51,269 nt of DNA, from assembly GCA_020628855.1 (NCBI GenBank), contig JAHDEL010000020.1:1-51269 (forward strand). The letters are read 5' to 3'. The stretch comes from Saprospiraceae bacterium (GTDB lineage: Bacteria > Bacteroidota > Bacteroidia > Chitinophagales > Saprospiraceae). The first letter of the stretch is position 1. Every line of letters starts with the position of its first letter. Below the pieces are notes generated by a model that saw only the letters and a program-made list of their open reading frames with translations, searched no databases and was not told the origin of the DNA. Position numbers and translations under genes: made by a program. Positions 19,524 through 28,445 of the stretch are shown piece after piece.

Positions 19524-21896
19524 GTGAATCTTACTTTTCAACAAATTTGTTCAATTGTATCTGGAGAGACCAGTTACAAAGATGATTTTCATGTTGAAGA
19601 TATCGTCTATGACAGTCGAAAACTCAAGGCAAACTCTCCAAGTTTGTTTCTTGCTTTAACAACTGGCACTCGCGATGGTCATCAGTTTGTTGAGCATGCA
19701 ATTACAAGTGGTGCTCATGGCTGCATTGTTGAAAAATCGGAAGGTCTCTCTAAAGACGTTCCATACATTTTGGTTTCTGATAGTTTACAAGCCTTCCAAA
19801 CACTCGCAAAACACCTCAGGTCTATAGTCAAGTTTCCTATTATTGGTATCACAGGTAGCAATGGAAAAACAACTGTAAAGGAGTGGCTCTATGAGGTGCT
19901 GAATGAACATCTGCAAATCATCAAAACACCAAAGAGTTATAACTCTCAAATTGGTGTAGCCGAGTCTTTATTGCCCATCTCTTCTGCTTTTGAATTTGGG
20001 ATTTTTGAAGCTGGGATTTCTCAACCTAACGAAATGGATGCCCTAGCAGATATGCTTCAACCCACAATTGGTGTTTTTACTAACATTGGTGATGCACATC
20101 AAGAAAACTTTAATTCTCTTCAAGAAAAGGTAACAGAGAAAGCAAAGCTCTTCCAGAGTTGTGAATCGATTATCTATTGTAATGAGCATCAAGCTATAGC
20201 CCATCTTCTTGAAAGTAGCTTTCCCAAAAAAAACCTAGTTTCTTGGGGTTCTAACGAATCAAGTACGATTATTTTCTCCAAGAAAGACCATAACCAAATC
20301 TCTGTTGGTTATGAGGATGAAGTGTTTACCTTTTCTTTACCTCAATTTGGTGTGAGCCATTATGAAAATCTCTTGCATGTTATCAGTGTGATGCTAGTTC
20401 TTGATTTGGATCCAGATATTATTCAGGCAAAGATTCTTTTACTGGATAGCTTACCAATGAGGTTAGAAGTCAAGGATGGCATTCGAGATACAATTCTAAT
20501 TAACGATAGCTACACCTGTGACTTAGCTGCATTTAAATATGCACTTGATTACATGACTCTTCATTATGAAGACTATGATAAGATCATAATCACGTCTCAG
20601 TCTCTCCCTTTTGACACATCAGAACTTCTTTCAAACTATAGTATTAAGGCTGTGTTTTCGGTTGGTTCAGATGAGGATATCCTGCAGATAAAGGAAGAGG
20701 TAAATTCTCCAAAGTATTCTGGGTCTGTAATTCTCATTAAAGGCAGACGAAAAGACAAATTGGAGCGTCTTTCTAGACACTTAACCTTAAAAACACATTC
20801 TACGGAATTAGAAGTCCACTTACAAAACATAGCACACAACCTTAAGGTCTATTCTGATATTTTAGACAAGAACACTGAGGTTATGGCTGTTATAAAAGCA
20901 TCAGCATATGGAGCTGGTAGTGTTGAAGTAGGTAGGTATTTATCGTCTTTACCCATTGATTATTTAGCTGTGGCCCTCCTCGATGAAGGCATCGAACTCA
21001 GAAACCATGGAGTAAGCAAGCCCATTCTGGTTTTTAACTTTTTTAATGCTAATGACGCAAGTTTACTCTGGGAATACAACCTTGAGCCTGAGGTATATTC
21101 TTTCAAACAACTTGACGGCATATTACATGAAAGTATAAAACAAGACTCCCCTCTCAAGCTCCACATCAAAGTGGATACAGGTATGCATAGATTAGGTTTT
21201 TCTGTTGATGATCATTCAGAGATTGTTAAAAGGATAGCAAGGTATTCAAAGGTCAAGATTGCCTCAGTCTTTAGCCATTTAAGCTCTAGTGAAAACCCTG
21301 AACATGACAGCTACACACATGATCAAGCAAATCGCTTTGACGTATTTTACAATAACATAGTTCAATCCTTAGATTATAGACCATTTCGACACCTTCTGAA
21401 CACCGCAGGAGCCTTGCGTCATTCACAATTTCAATATGATGCTGTGAGACTGGGGCTTGGTCTTTATGGTATTGATGAGACAAGTGAGCTTAAAGAAAAG
21501 CTTCTTCCAGTGCTCTCTCTAACAACCTCAGTCCTCCAAATTAGAGAACTCAAAAAAGGGGATGCTTTGGGATACAATAGATCGTATATCGCTGTTGGAG
21601 ACACAAGAGTAGCTGTCTTAGGTGTTGGTTATGCAGATGGATTGCCAAGGAGCTCCTATCAAAACCTGTGTTATGCAGCATACAATGGGACACCTCTTCC
21701 ATATCTAGCAACACCTTGTATGGATGTTTGTTTCGTTGACATCTCCAACTGTCCAGAAATAAAGGAAGGAGATAGTGTTGAGATCTTCGGTGACTCTGTC
21801 TCTTTACAGGCTCTGGCTTCTGCCAATCATACTATCGCCTATGAAATAATTAGTCAAATACCTACTCGAGTAAGAAGAAAGTATATTGAAGATTAA
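19524..21896 (+). CDS. bifunctional MurF ligase / alanine racemase
   Basis: A 790-residue fusion found in Bacteroidota. Residues about 1-425 are MurF, which adds D-Ala-D-Ala to UDP-MurNAc-tripeptide; the P-loop is GITGSNGKTTVKEWL near 112. Residues about 430-790 are alanine racemase, which supplies the D-alanine: the PLP lysine is Lys458 in VMAVIKASAYGAG, and Tyr684 in LGYNRSY is the likely second base. So one chain makes and uses D-alanine for wall precursor. The start is GTG at 19524, 3 bases after the purD stop, since no ATG fits the family N-terminus. The MurF segment NDSYTCDLAAF departs from the usual NDxYN form at the Asn. Confidence 0.95.
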   Translation: MNLTFQQICSIVSGETSYKDDFHVEDIVYDSRKLKANSPSLFLALTTGTRDGHQFVEHAITSGAHGCIVEKSEGLSKDVPYILVSDSLQAFQTLAKHLRSIVKFPIIGITGSNGKTTVKEWLYEVLNEHLQIIKTPKSYNSQIGVAESLLPISSAFEFGIFEAGISQPNEMDALADMLQPTIGVFTNIGDAHQENFNSLQEKVTEKAKLFQSCESIIYCNEHQAIAHLLESSFPKKNLVSWGSNESSTIIFSKKDHNQISVGYEDEVFTFSLPQFGVSHYENLLHVISVMLVLDLDPDIIQAKILLLDSLPMRLEVKDGIRDTILINDSYTCDLAAFKYALDYMTLHYEDYDKIIITSQSLPFDTSELLSNYSIKAVFSVGSDEDILQIKEEVNSPKYSGSVILIKGRRKDKLERLSRHLTLKTHSTELEVHLQNIAHNLKVYSDILDKNTEVMAVIKASAYGAGSVEVGRYLSSLPIDYLAVALLDEGIELRNHGVSKPILVFNFFNANDASLLWEYNLEPEVYSFKQLDGILHESIKQDSPLKLHIKVDTGMHRLGFSVDDHSEIVKRIARYSKVKIASVFSHLSSSENPEHDSYTHDQANRFDVFYNNIVQSLDYRPFRHLLNTAGALRHSQFQYDAVRLGLGLYGIDETSELKEKLLPVLSLTTSVLQIRELKKGDALGYNRSYIAVGDTRVAVLGVGYADGLPRSSYQNLCYAAYNGTPLPYLATPCMDVCFVDISNCPEIKEGDSVEIFGDSVSLQALASANHTIAYEIISQIPTRVRRKYIED

Positions 21897-21938
21897 GTAA
21901 ATGTCGTTTAAAGCGAATGACTACAAAGTCGATTTCAC

Positions 21939-21946
21939 TATTTTTG
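21939..21946 (+). promoter_or_regulatory. putative -7 box of the isomerase cassette
   Basis: TATTTTTG matches TAnnTTTG exactly and lies 35 bases before the ATG at 21982. It would serve the three-gene periplasmic folding set. Confidence 0.45.
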
Positions 21947-21981
21947 TGCACTTCTTTAAATGATTACCAAACCTAGATGAC

Positions 21982-23946
21982 ATGACACCAAAAGCTCTAG
22001 CCATATTCACTGTAGCAGTATTCTTTTGTTCTTCTCTCTTGGGACAGGACAATGATGCTGTCTTATTTACCGTGAACGATCAAGATGTAACAGTAGAAGA
22101 GTTTCAATATATCTATGAAAAGAATAATGGAAAAGGCGCGAATTATTCTGAGGCTTCAATAATGGAATATCTGGAACTCTATAAAAATTTCAAATTGAAA
22201 GTCAATCGTGCCCGAGAAATGCAGCTTGATACAATCCCTGCACTGATCAAAGAATTGGGAGGGTATAGAAAACAACTTGCTAACTCCTATCTCAATGACA
22301 AAGAAGTCACGGCTAACTTAGTTGAAGAGGTGATAGAAAGAATGGAAACAGATAGGGAGGTCAGTCATATATTTATCCCTCAGGATAGAAAGTCTAGTCC
22401 TGAAACAAAAAAAATGGCTAAACAAAAAGCCGATAACATTTACTCTCGTGTAAGTGCAGGAGAAGACTTTGCAAAGGTCGCAAAAGAGTCCTCTGAGGAT
22501 AAGGCCTCTGCGTTAAATGGTGGATACTTAGGATATTACACTTCACCTCTTCCTAGTGGTTTTTATGCCTTTGAGAATGCTATGTATGATACACCCATTG
22601 GAGGTGTTGCAAAGCCTATTCTCTCGAAAATGGGTTACCATATTATCAAAGTTTCTGATGAACGACCTTCTAGAGGTGAGATGGAAGTAGCACACATTTT
22701 AATCAAGAAAAGCGAAAATGGTAAAGTCAACCCTAGAGCTAAGTTTGAAATCGATGAACTTGCAAAAAAATTAGATGCTAACGAAGGTACATTCGAGGAG
22801 CTTGCAAGAAGTTTTTCTCAAGATCAAAACACTGCACCAAAAGGTGGATATCTTGGTTACGTAAGAATCAATCAATATGAAGTTCCCTTTGAGGATGCTG
22901 TCTTTGCTTTACAAAGTAATGGTGCAATATCCCCTCCGATAGAAAGTGAAATTGGGTGGCATTTAATCAAAAGACTCAGCAAAAAAGACACTTCTGATAA
23001 AGACAAATTGCGTAGGAGTATGAAGTCAAAACTTGCGAAGGATGATAGGTTGGAGATTTCTAAACAGTCTTTGATTAAGTCTATCGTTAATGAGTCTGGA
23101 ATGCAAGTCAATACAGCCGCTCTTAATACTTTTAAATCTAAGCTGCATGAAGACTTTTTTTCCTATAAATGGAAAAAACCTAAACTTCCTGAAATGAATA
23201 TTATCTCATTCGCAAATGGTATGAATCACTCACTTGAGTCTTTTGCTGAATTCTGCAAAAAGAAGACTAAAGAACGGTTGAAATTTACAAGCCAAACTCC
23301 TCTAGAAGATGCTGTGTCTAGTTTGTTTGATGCCTATAAAGATGATGTAGTATTACAATATGAAGAAGCCAATCTGGAAAAAAAGTACCCTGCATTTAAA
23401 GCACTCATGAGAGAATATGAAGAAGGAATCTTGCTATTCGAAGCCACAAAGATGGAAGTATGGGATAAGGCAAGTAACGACAGCCTTGGTTTGAGATCGT
23501 TTCACGCTGAGAATGCAAATGAGTACCAATGGGAGGAAAGGGCTTCTGTACAAACAGCAGTTATAGAGACAAACGATGCCAAGGTTCTCAAGAAGATAGA
23601 CAAGGCTTTGAAGAAAAGTACACTTGAAGCACTAATGAAAAAGTATCAATCCAAGACAGTAAGCATAACTCTAAATGAACCAGAGCTAGTAACAAAAGCA
23701 ATGGAACTAGGTAAGTCAATCACTTGGACCAAAGGATACATTTCAAAAAACACAAATGATAATGGCGCATTGGTCATTCAAAAAGTCCTTGATATACTAC
23801 CAGTCCAGGCAAAATCATTTGATGAGGCAAAAGGTTACATCATTGCTGACTATCAAGACAAGCTAGAGAAAGAATGGATTGCTGATCTTGCTTCGAAATA
23901 TGATGTTTCAATTAATGATGCTGTACTTAAACAACTCATTAAATAG
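21982..23946 (+). CDS. periplasmic peptidyl-prolyl isomerase with two parvulin domains
   Basis: A 654-residue exported SurA/PpiD-like folding factor. After a signal peptide (about 1-21) comes an N-terminal chaperone region, then two rotamase (parvulin) domains at about 130-225 and 232-330. Both hold the family signatures: LNGGYLGYYTSPLPSGFYAFENAMYD with GYHIIKVSDERP, and PKGGYLGYVRINQYEVPFEDAVF with GWHLIKRL. The C-terminal 300 residues are helical and lack a recognised domain. Such proteins guide unfolded outer-membrane proteins through the periplasm. It heads a cassette of three related genes, with the next start 1 base after its stop. Confidence 0.93.
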   Translation: MTPKALAIFTVAVFFCSSLLGQDNDAVLFTVNDQDVTVEEFQYIYEKNNGKGANYSEASIMEYLELYKNFKLKVNRAREMQLDTIPALIKELGGYRKQLANSYLNDKEVTANLVEEVIERMETDREVSHIFIPQDRKSSPETKKMAKQKADNIYSRVSAGEDFAKVAKESSEDKASALNGGYLGYYTSPLPSGFYAFENAMYDTPIGGVAKPILSKMGYHIIKVSDERPSRGEMEVAHILIKKSENGKVNPRAKFEIDELAKKLDANEGTFEELARSFSQDQNTAPKGGYLGYVRINQYEVPFEDAVFALQSNGAISPPIESEIGWHLIKRLSKKDTSDKDKLRRSMKSKLAKDDRLEISKQSLIKSIVNESGMQVNTAALNTFKSKLHEDFFSYKWKKPKLPEMNIISFANGMNHSLESFAEFCKKKTKERLKFTSQTPLEDAVSSLFDAYKDDVVLQYEEANLEKKYPAFKALMREYEEGILLFEATKMEVWDKASNDSLGLRSFHAENANEYQWEERASVQTAVIETNDAKVLKKIDKALKKSTLEALMKKYQSKTVSITLNEPELVTKAMELGKSITWTKGYISKNTNDNGALVIQKVLDILPVQAKSFDEAKGYIIADYQDKLEKEWIADLASKYDVSINDAVLKQLIK

Positions 23947-23947
23947 T

Positions 23948-24766
23948 TTGAAAAGATGGCTTCTATACATCACTGTTATCATTTTCGTGTGCTGTAATCA
24001 AGTAACACCAAAAAGCTCTAAACTACTGGCTACTGTCGGAGACAAGAGCTTGTATGAAGAAGATCTTCCGTTATGGGTTATTGATTCAACAGCAACAATT
24101 GATATGAGAGAAACTTATATCGATAAATGGATTAGGTCTGAGACGATGTTAGCTGCTGCTGAAAGTCAGGTTGGTGGTTCGTTTGACTTAGACGAACTAG
24201 TCCAGAATTATAAGGAGTCTCTACTCATGCATAACTTCGAAAAATTTCTTGTCAAAAATCATATGGATAGTCTTGTTTCTGAAAGTCAGATCCAAAATTA
24301 TTATGATGAAAACAAAGAAGAGTTTGTCTTAGATGAGCATGCAGTTTCAGCTTTGCTATTGCGGTGTAATGCTGAAAGTGATCTGTCCAATCTCAAATCT
24401 GCATGGAAGAAAAACAAATCAACTCTTGACTTCAGTCAGTATCATTCCATTTGTGATTTAGTGTGGGACCAAAGGTATTCTTGGGTAAGAGAATCCTCTC
24501 TAAATTCTATGTTGCCAGAATCCGTCAGGAAAAAAATTTCATGGACAAAAGAGTCAAGCTTAGAAATTAACAACGATAATGTACAATACTTTGTCTTTCT
24601 TCGCGATATTATTGAGCCAAGTAATTCTGCTCCGGTGTCGTTAGTCAAAGAGAATATTATAAAACTTATATTACACAAGAGAAAGAAGACTTTGATGAAA
24701 GAGTATGAAGAAAAACTTGTGCAAGAAGGAATTAAAAACAAACAGATAAGTCTAGTAAAAGAATAA
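23948..24766 (+). CDS. SurA-like lipoprotein with degenerate parvulin region
   Basis: A 272-residue lipoprotein between two parvulin genes. TTG at 23948 is chosen because it follows the upstream stop by one base and starts a short, well-formed lipoprotein signal, KRWLLYITVIIFVCCNQ, with the Cys pair at the cleavage site. An ATG at 23921 would overlap the previous gene by 26 bases and is the alternative. The body has the helical chaperone pattern of SurA/PpiD relatives (NYYDENKEEFVLDEHAVSAL marks the usual entry to a parvulin domain), but the following rotamase motifs (GGxLG, GxHxIK) are missing. I infer a membrane-anchored chaperone without isomerase activity. It ends 2 bases before the next gene. 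Confidence 0.75.
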   Translation: MKRWLLYITVIIFVCCNQVTPKSSKLLATVGDKSLYEEDLPLWVIDSTATIDMRETYIDKWIRSETMLAAAESQVGGSFDLDELVQNYKESLLMHNFEKFLVKNHMDSLVSESQIQNYYDENKEEFVLDEHAVSALLLRCNAESDLSNLKSAWKKNKSTLDFSQYHSICDLVWDQRYSWVRESSLNSMLPESVRKKISWTKESSLEINNDNVQYFVFLRDIIEPSNSAPVSLVKENIIKLILHKRKKTLMKEYEEKLVQEGIKNKQISLVKE

Positions 24767-24768
24767 CC

Positions 24769-26118
24769 ATGGTATTAAGACTATTTACTCTCATCTTGAT
24801 CCTTCAAGGTGTCTTGAGTTTTGGACAAAATGAATTACTTATTGATAAAGTGGTTGCAAAAGTTGGAGGAGAAACAATTCTACTTTCTGATATTGAAGCT
24901 CAATATGCTTTTGCAAAAGAACAAAATACTGCTGCTGGAGAAGAAGTAAAGTGCCAGATTTTGGAAGGACTCTTAGGTCAAAAACTTATCGTTCATCAAG
25001 CAAAATTAGATAGTGTCGTTGTGAGCGATGATGAAGTCGATGCTCAATTGGACTTTAGGGTAAATAATGTCTTGCGCCAAATGAACAATGATGAATCTTT
25101 TTTTGAGGAATACTACGGGATGACGGTGAGTAAAATGAGAGAAAACCTCAGAGAGGATCTTTATCAGCAAATCTTAGCTGAAAGAATGCAAAATCAGGTC
25201 TTACAAACGATTAACATCACACCTGATGAGGTCAAAGAATTTTATGAAGATATTCCTGTTGATAGTTTGCCGTATCTAAGTTCAGAAGTAGAGTTTGCTG
25301 AAATTGTAGCCAAACCAAAAATCAATGCTGTTGAAAGACAAAAGGCTCTTGATCTTGCTAAGAGCCTCCGGGTGAGAATCCTGGATGGAGGAGAAGCTTT
25401 CGAAGATCTTGCTAAAGAATATTCTGCTGACCCTGGCTCTGGTTTTCAAGGTGGCGATCTAGGTTTTGCAACAAGAGGTACTTATGTGCCTGAATTTGAA
25501 GAGGCAGCCTATAATCTTGATATAGATGAAATATCGGATCCTACGGAGACAGAGTTTGGCTTCCATCTCATTAAAATGATAGAGAAAAAAGGAACAAAGA
25601 TCCGTCTTAAGCATATCCTTATACGTCCTGTCATTTCTGACGCAGACATTGAGTTGGCAAAAAACGAGCTTGATTCTGTCAGCACATTAATCTCCGAAAA
25701 GAAGATCTCCTTCGATGATGCAGTAAAAAAGTATTCCATTGAAGATATTCCGAGCTATCACAATAATGGAAGAGTGCAAAACCCTGGTACCGGCAAGACT
25801 TTTTTCAAGACAGCAGAACTGCCTACAGAGGTCTACTTTGCTATCGAAGATATGCAGGTAGGAGAAGTATCTGAGGTGATGGAGTATCCACTCCCAACAG
25901 GAGAAAAGTATTACAGAATTGTTCAACTCCAATCGAAGACAAAGCCACACAAAGCTAATCTGAAAGAAGATTATTCTATGATTCAGGATTTGGCGAAGCA
26001 GAGTAAGAAGAGTGTTTATTTTTCGTCTTGGGTAACTGAGAAACTTCAAGACACTTACATTGAAGTAGACCCTTTAATTGGGTCTTGTCCGAATATTGAG
26101 CAATATCTAAATAACTAG
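24769..26118 (+). CDS. SurA-type periplasmic peptidyl-prolyl isomerase
   Basis: A 449-residue SurA-like chaperone. Signal peptide about 1-20; SurA N-terminal domain about 23-165 (IDKVVAKVGGETILLSDIEAQYA and the GLLGQKLIVHQAKLDSVVVSDDEVD helix); first parvulin domain about 178-275 (SGFQGGDLGFATRGTYVPEFEEAAYNL, GFHLIKMIEKKG); second, more divergent, about 278-390. Domain order and length match SurA. It probably delivers beta-barrel proteins, such as the receptors and SprA, to the assembly machine. It is the last gene of the three-gene set; no plus-strand terminator follows, as the nearby hairpin has its T run on the other strand. Confidence 0.93.
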   Translation: MVLRLFTLILILQGVLSFGQNELLIDKVVAKVGGETILLSDIEAQYAFAKEQNTAAGEEVKCQILEGLLGQKLIVHQAKLDSVVVSDDEVDAQLDFRVNNVLRQMNNDESFFEEYYGMTVSKMRENLREDLYQQILAERMQNQVLQTINITPDEVKEFYEDIPVDSLPYLSSEVEFAEIVAKPKINAVERQKALDLAKSLRVRILDGGEAFEDLAKEYSADPGSGFQGGDLGFATRGTYVPEFEEAAYNLDIDEISDPTETEFGFHLIKMIEKKGTKIRLKHILIRPVISDADIELAKNELDSVSTLISEKKISFDDAVKKYSIEDIPSYHNNGRVQNPGTGKTFFKTAELPTEVYFAIEDMQVGEVSEVMEYPLPTGEKYYRIVQLQSKTKPHKANLKEDYSMIQDLAKQSKKSVYFSSWVTEKLQDTYIEVDPLIGSCPNIEQYLNN

Positions 26119-26156
26119 AAAAAAAAAGACCGGTTCTACCCCCTTGTGAACCGGTC
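26119..26156 (-). terminator. minus-strand rho-independent terminator with no known gene
   Basis: GACCGGTTC (26128-26136) and GAACCGGTC (26148-26156) form a perfect 9-bp stem with an 11-base loop. On the minus strand the stem is followed by nine T residues (A run at 26119-26127); on the plus strand no T run follows. It therefore stops transcription coming from the htpG side on the minus strand, where no annotated gene exists. See the small ORF at 26169. Confidence 0.8.
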
Positions 26157-26530
26157 GTGAAGAAGTACCTAATTGCTTAAGTATTCTCCTTCTCTAATCT
26201 GAACAATGAACATATTGCGAATACCTTGCCAAAAATGAGCTCACATTATTAAAAAATTTAATGCCACGACAACAACCAGTATAAGTTGTTGGTTTTCAAC
26301 ACATTATCTTGTATGTTCATTTTGTATGTTTCTTGGGCTTTATCTTAAAAGCTGAAAATCTCACTTTCTTAGTGTGTGATCTCTTTCTCTTAAACCTTCT
26401 TTAACCTCTCTTTATACGTTGTCATAATTTCACGTAAGTTGTAAAGACTGCATCGAATTAAGACACTTTGTCAGTTGATCATTCAATGGTATGACCTTTG
26501 ACATAACTTGATGAACTTATTAACCTAATC
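26157..26530. other. long intergenic region upstream of htpG with predicted RNA structure
   Basis: Apart from the minus-strand mini-ORF, this gap holds no gene I can support. Visible structure: AATGAACATA (26205-26214) pairs with TATGTTCATT (26312-26321). Inside it lie CAACAA-n10-TTGTTG (near 26270-26291) and ATTAAA-AAA-TTTAAT. TTGTATGTT is repeated at 26309-26317 and 26322-26330. No tRNA, consensus heat-shock element or exact -7 box for htpG was found. It could be a long htpG leader, a small RNA gene, or both. Confidence 0.35.
26169..26213 (-). CDS. possible 14-codon ORF resembling the start of ribosomal protein bS21
   Basis: ATG at 26213 opens a 14-codon frame, MFIVQIREGEYLSN, ending in TAG, 13 bases before the minus-strand terminator hairpin. 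The sequence recalls the first 14 residues of bS21 (hydrophobic strand, then KEGE and a hydrophobic residue). CATTTTTG, one mismatch from the -7 consensus, lies upstream on this strand at 26237-26230. So a transcript of about 110 bases is plausible. It could be a remnant of rpsU, a leader peptide, or chance; the match is short and I cannot run a search. Confidence 0.22.
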   Translation of the reverse strand: MFIVQIREGEYLSN

Positions 26531-28405
26531 ATGACAATTCAAAAAGGAACGATATCAGTACAAACGGAAAACATTTTTCCGATTATCAAACAATTTCTTT
26601 ATTCTGATCAAGAGATCTTTCTTAGAGAACTAGTGTCCAATGCTGTTGATGCTACCCAAAAACTGAAAACACTCCACTCTAAAGGTGAAGCAAAAGGAGA
26701 TCTAGGTGATGTCAGAATAGAAATACTGCTAGATAAGGATGCCAATACCTTAACTATCCGTGACAAGGGTATAGGTATGAATGAAGATGAGGTGATGAAA
26801 TATCTCAACCAAGTTGCCTTTTCTTCTGCTCAAGAATTTCTGGATAAATACAAAGATGATGCCTCTGTCATCGGGCATTTTGGTCTTGGCTTTTATTCCG
26901 CATTTATGGTTGCAGACAAGGTCGAAGTCAGGACTAAGTCTTATAGAGACAAAGATGGTGCTGTAATGTGGTCTTGTACAGGTAGCCCTGAATATGAATT
27001 AGAACAAATTGATAAAGAAAGTCGGGGGACAGATATCATCTTATACGTTAGTGAAGACAGTAAGGAGTATTTGGAAGAGTCGCGCATCCAAGCGCTTCTA
27101 GACAAATACTGTAAGTTTTTACCAATAGAAATTCAATTCGGAACAAAGACAGAATATGAATATGAAGGAGAAGGCGACGATAAAGAAAGAAAAGAAATAG
27201 AGGTAGACAATATCATCAACAACCCCAATCCACTCTGGAAAAAGAAACCTAACAAATTAAAAGAAGAAGACTATAAAGCTTTCTATAAAGAGTTATACCC
27301 TTATGCTCCTGATCCTTTGTTCTGGATTCATCTCAACATTGATTATCCATTTAACTTAACAGGGGTACTCTACTTTCCTAAGTTGAATAACTCTCTAGAG
27401 GTCCAGAAAAATAAAATTCAGTTGTATAGTAATCAAGTCTATGTTACTGATGACGTCAAAGAAATAGTACCTGAGTTTCTAATGCTCTTACATGGTGTTA
27501 TTGACTCTCCGGATATTCCACTCAATGTTTCGAGAAGTTATTTACAAGCAGATAGCAATGTCAAAAAAATCACAAACTACATTACAAAAAAGGTAGCAGA
27601 TAAACTGAGTAGTTTGTTCAAGAAAGACAGAGAATCCTACGAAAGCAAGTGGAATGATATCGGAGTCTTTGTAAAGTATGGAATGATCTCTGAAGAAAAA
27701 TTCTATGACAAAGCCGTCAAGTTTGGTCTCCTAAAAGATACAGAAGAGAACTTCTATACCATTGATGAGTATAAAGACAAGATTTCTGTAAGCCAAAAGG
27801 ACAAGCACGATAAAAATATAGCCATATACTCTAACAATAAAGAAGAGCAACATAGTTACATACAGTCAGCTCAAGAATATGGTTACAATGTCCTGCTACT
27901 TGATCATATCATTGACAATCACTACATGCAACATCTCGAGCAAAAGTTTACAGACTTAACCTTTGTACGTGTTGATTCGGATACTGTTGACAAACTTGTG
28001 CAAACGGATGAAGAAAAAGAATCTGTATTGTCTGATAAAGAGCAGGAGAAAGTGAAGACACTCTTTTCTGAAACTTTAGGGGAAGGAGTCTTTATCGATC
28101 TCCGTCCGCTTTCGCCAAATGACCACCCAGTTGTTATTACGAAGCCCGAGTTTATGAGAAGAATGAAAGAAATGCAGATGATGCAAGGGATGGATATGGG
28201 TATGTTGCCTGATAACCACAATGTTGTTGTAAATACAAACCACCCTTTAGTGGCTCAAAAGTTATTAAAGATGCGAAGTGCCGAGAAGAAAACAGACTTC
28301 ACAAAGTATCTCTATATGTTGGCAAAATTGAATCAGAAAATGCTCACTGGAGAAGAGATGAGTGACTTCATCTCAAAAAGTATAGATTTTCTCAAAGAAA
28401 GTTAG
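26531..28405 (+). CDS. htpG: molecular chaperone HtpG (Hsp90)
   Basis: A 624-residue cytoplasmic Hsp90. The N-terminal GHKL ATPase has FLRELVSNAVDATQKL near 28, the DKGIGMNEDEV lid entry near 78 and GHFGLGFYSAFMVADKV near 116. The middle domain carries GVLYFPKL and the NVSRSYLQAD segment with the conserved Arg; the C-terminal dimer domain has the Met-rich stretch MRRMKEMQMMQGMDMGM. Length is that of bacterial HtpG. It is a single-gene unit: a 412-base gap upstream and a strong bidirectional terminator downstream. Confidence 0.97.
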   Translation: MTIQKGTISVQTENIFPIIKQFLYSDQEIFLRELVSNAVDATQKLKTLHSKGEAKGDLGDVRIEILLDKDANTLTIRDKGIGMNEDEVMKYLNQVAFSSAQEFLDKYKDDASVIGHFGLGFYSAFMVADKVEVRTKSYRDKDGAVMWSCTGSPEYELEQIDKESRGTDIILYVSEDSKEYLEESRIQALLDKYCKFLPIEIQFGTKTEYEYEGEGDDKERKEIEVDNIINNPNPLWKKKPNKLKEEDYKAFYKELYPYAPDPLFWIHLNIDYPFNLTGVLYFPKLNNSLEVQKNKIQLYSNQVYVTDDVKEIVPEFLMLLHGVIDSPDIPLNVSRSYLQADSNVKKITNYITKKVADKLSSLFKKDRESYESKWNDIGVFVKYGMISEEKFYDKAVKFGLLKDTEENFYTIDEYKDKISVSQKDKHDKNIAIYSNNKEEQHSYIQSAQEYGYNVLLLDHIIDNHYMQHLEQKFTDLTFVRVDSDTVDKLVQTDEEKESVLSDKEQEKVKTLFSETLGEGVFIDLRPLSPNDHPVVITKPEFMRRMKEMQMMQGMDMGMLPDNHNVVVNTNHPLVAQKLLKMRSAEKKTDFTKYLYMLAKLNQKMLTGEEMSDFISKSIDFLKES

Positions 28406-28409
28406 AAGC

Positions 28410-28442
28410 AAAAAGCCCTCGGGAATTCCTTGAGGGCTTTTT
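28410..28442. terminator. bidirectional terminator between htpG and a lipoprotein gene
   Basis: AAAAAGCCCTC and GAGGGCTTTTT form a perfect 11-bp stem around an 11-base loop, with A and T runs at both ends. It serves htpG and the convergent gene ending at 28446. Confidence 0.92.
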
Positions 28443-28445
28443 GTT

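Noticed and set aside
26128-26156. Hairpin after the SurA-type gene taken as its terminator
   Set aside because: No T run follows on the plus strand; the nine-base A run precedes the stem, so it terminates minus-strand transcripts instead.
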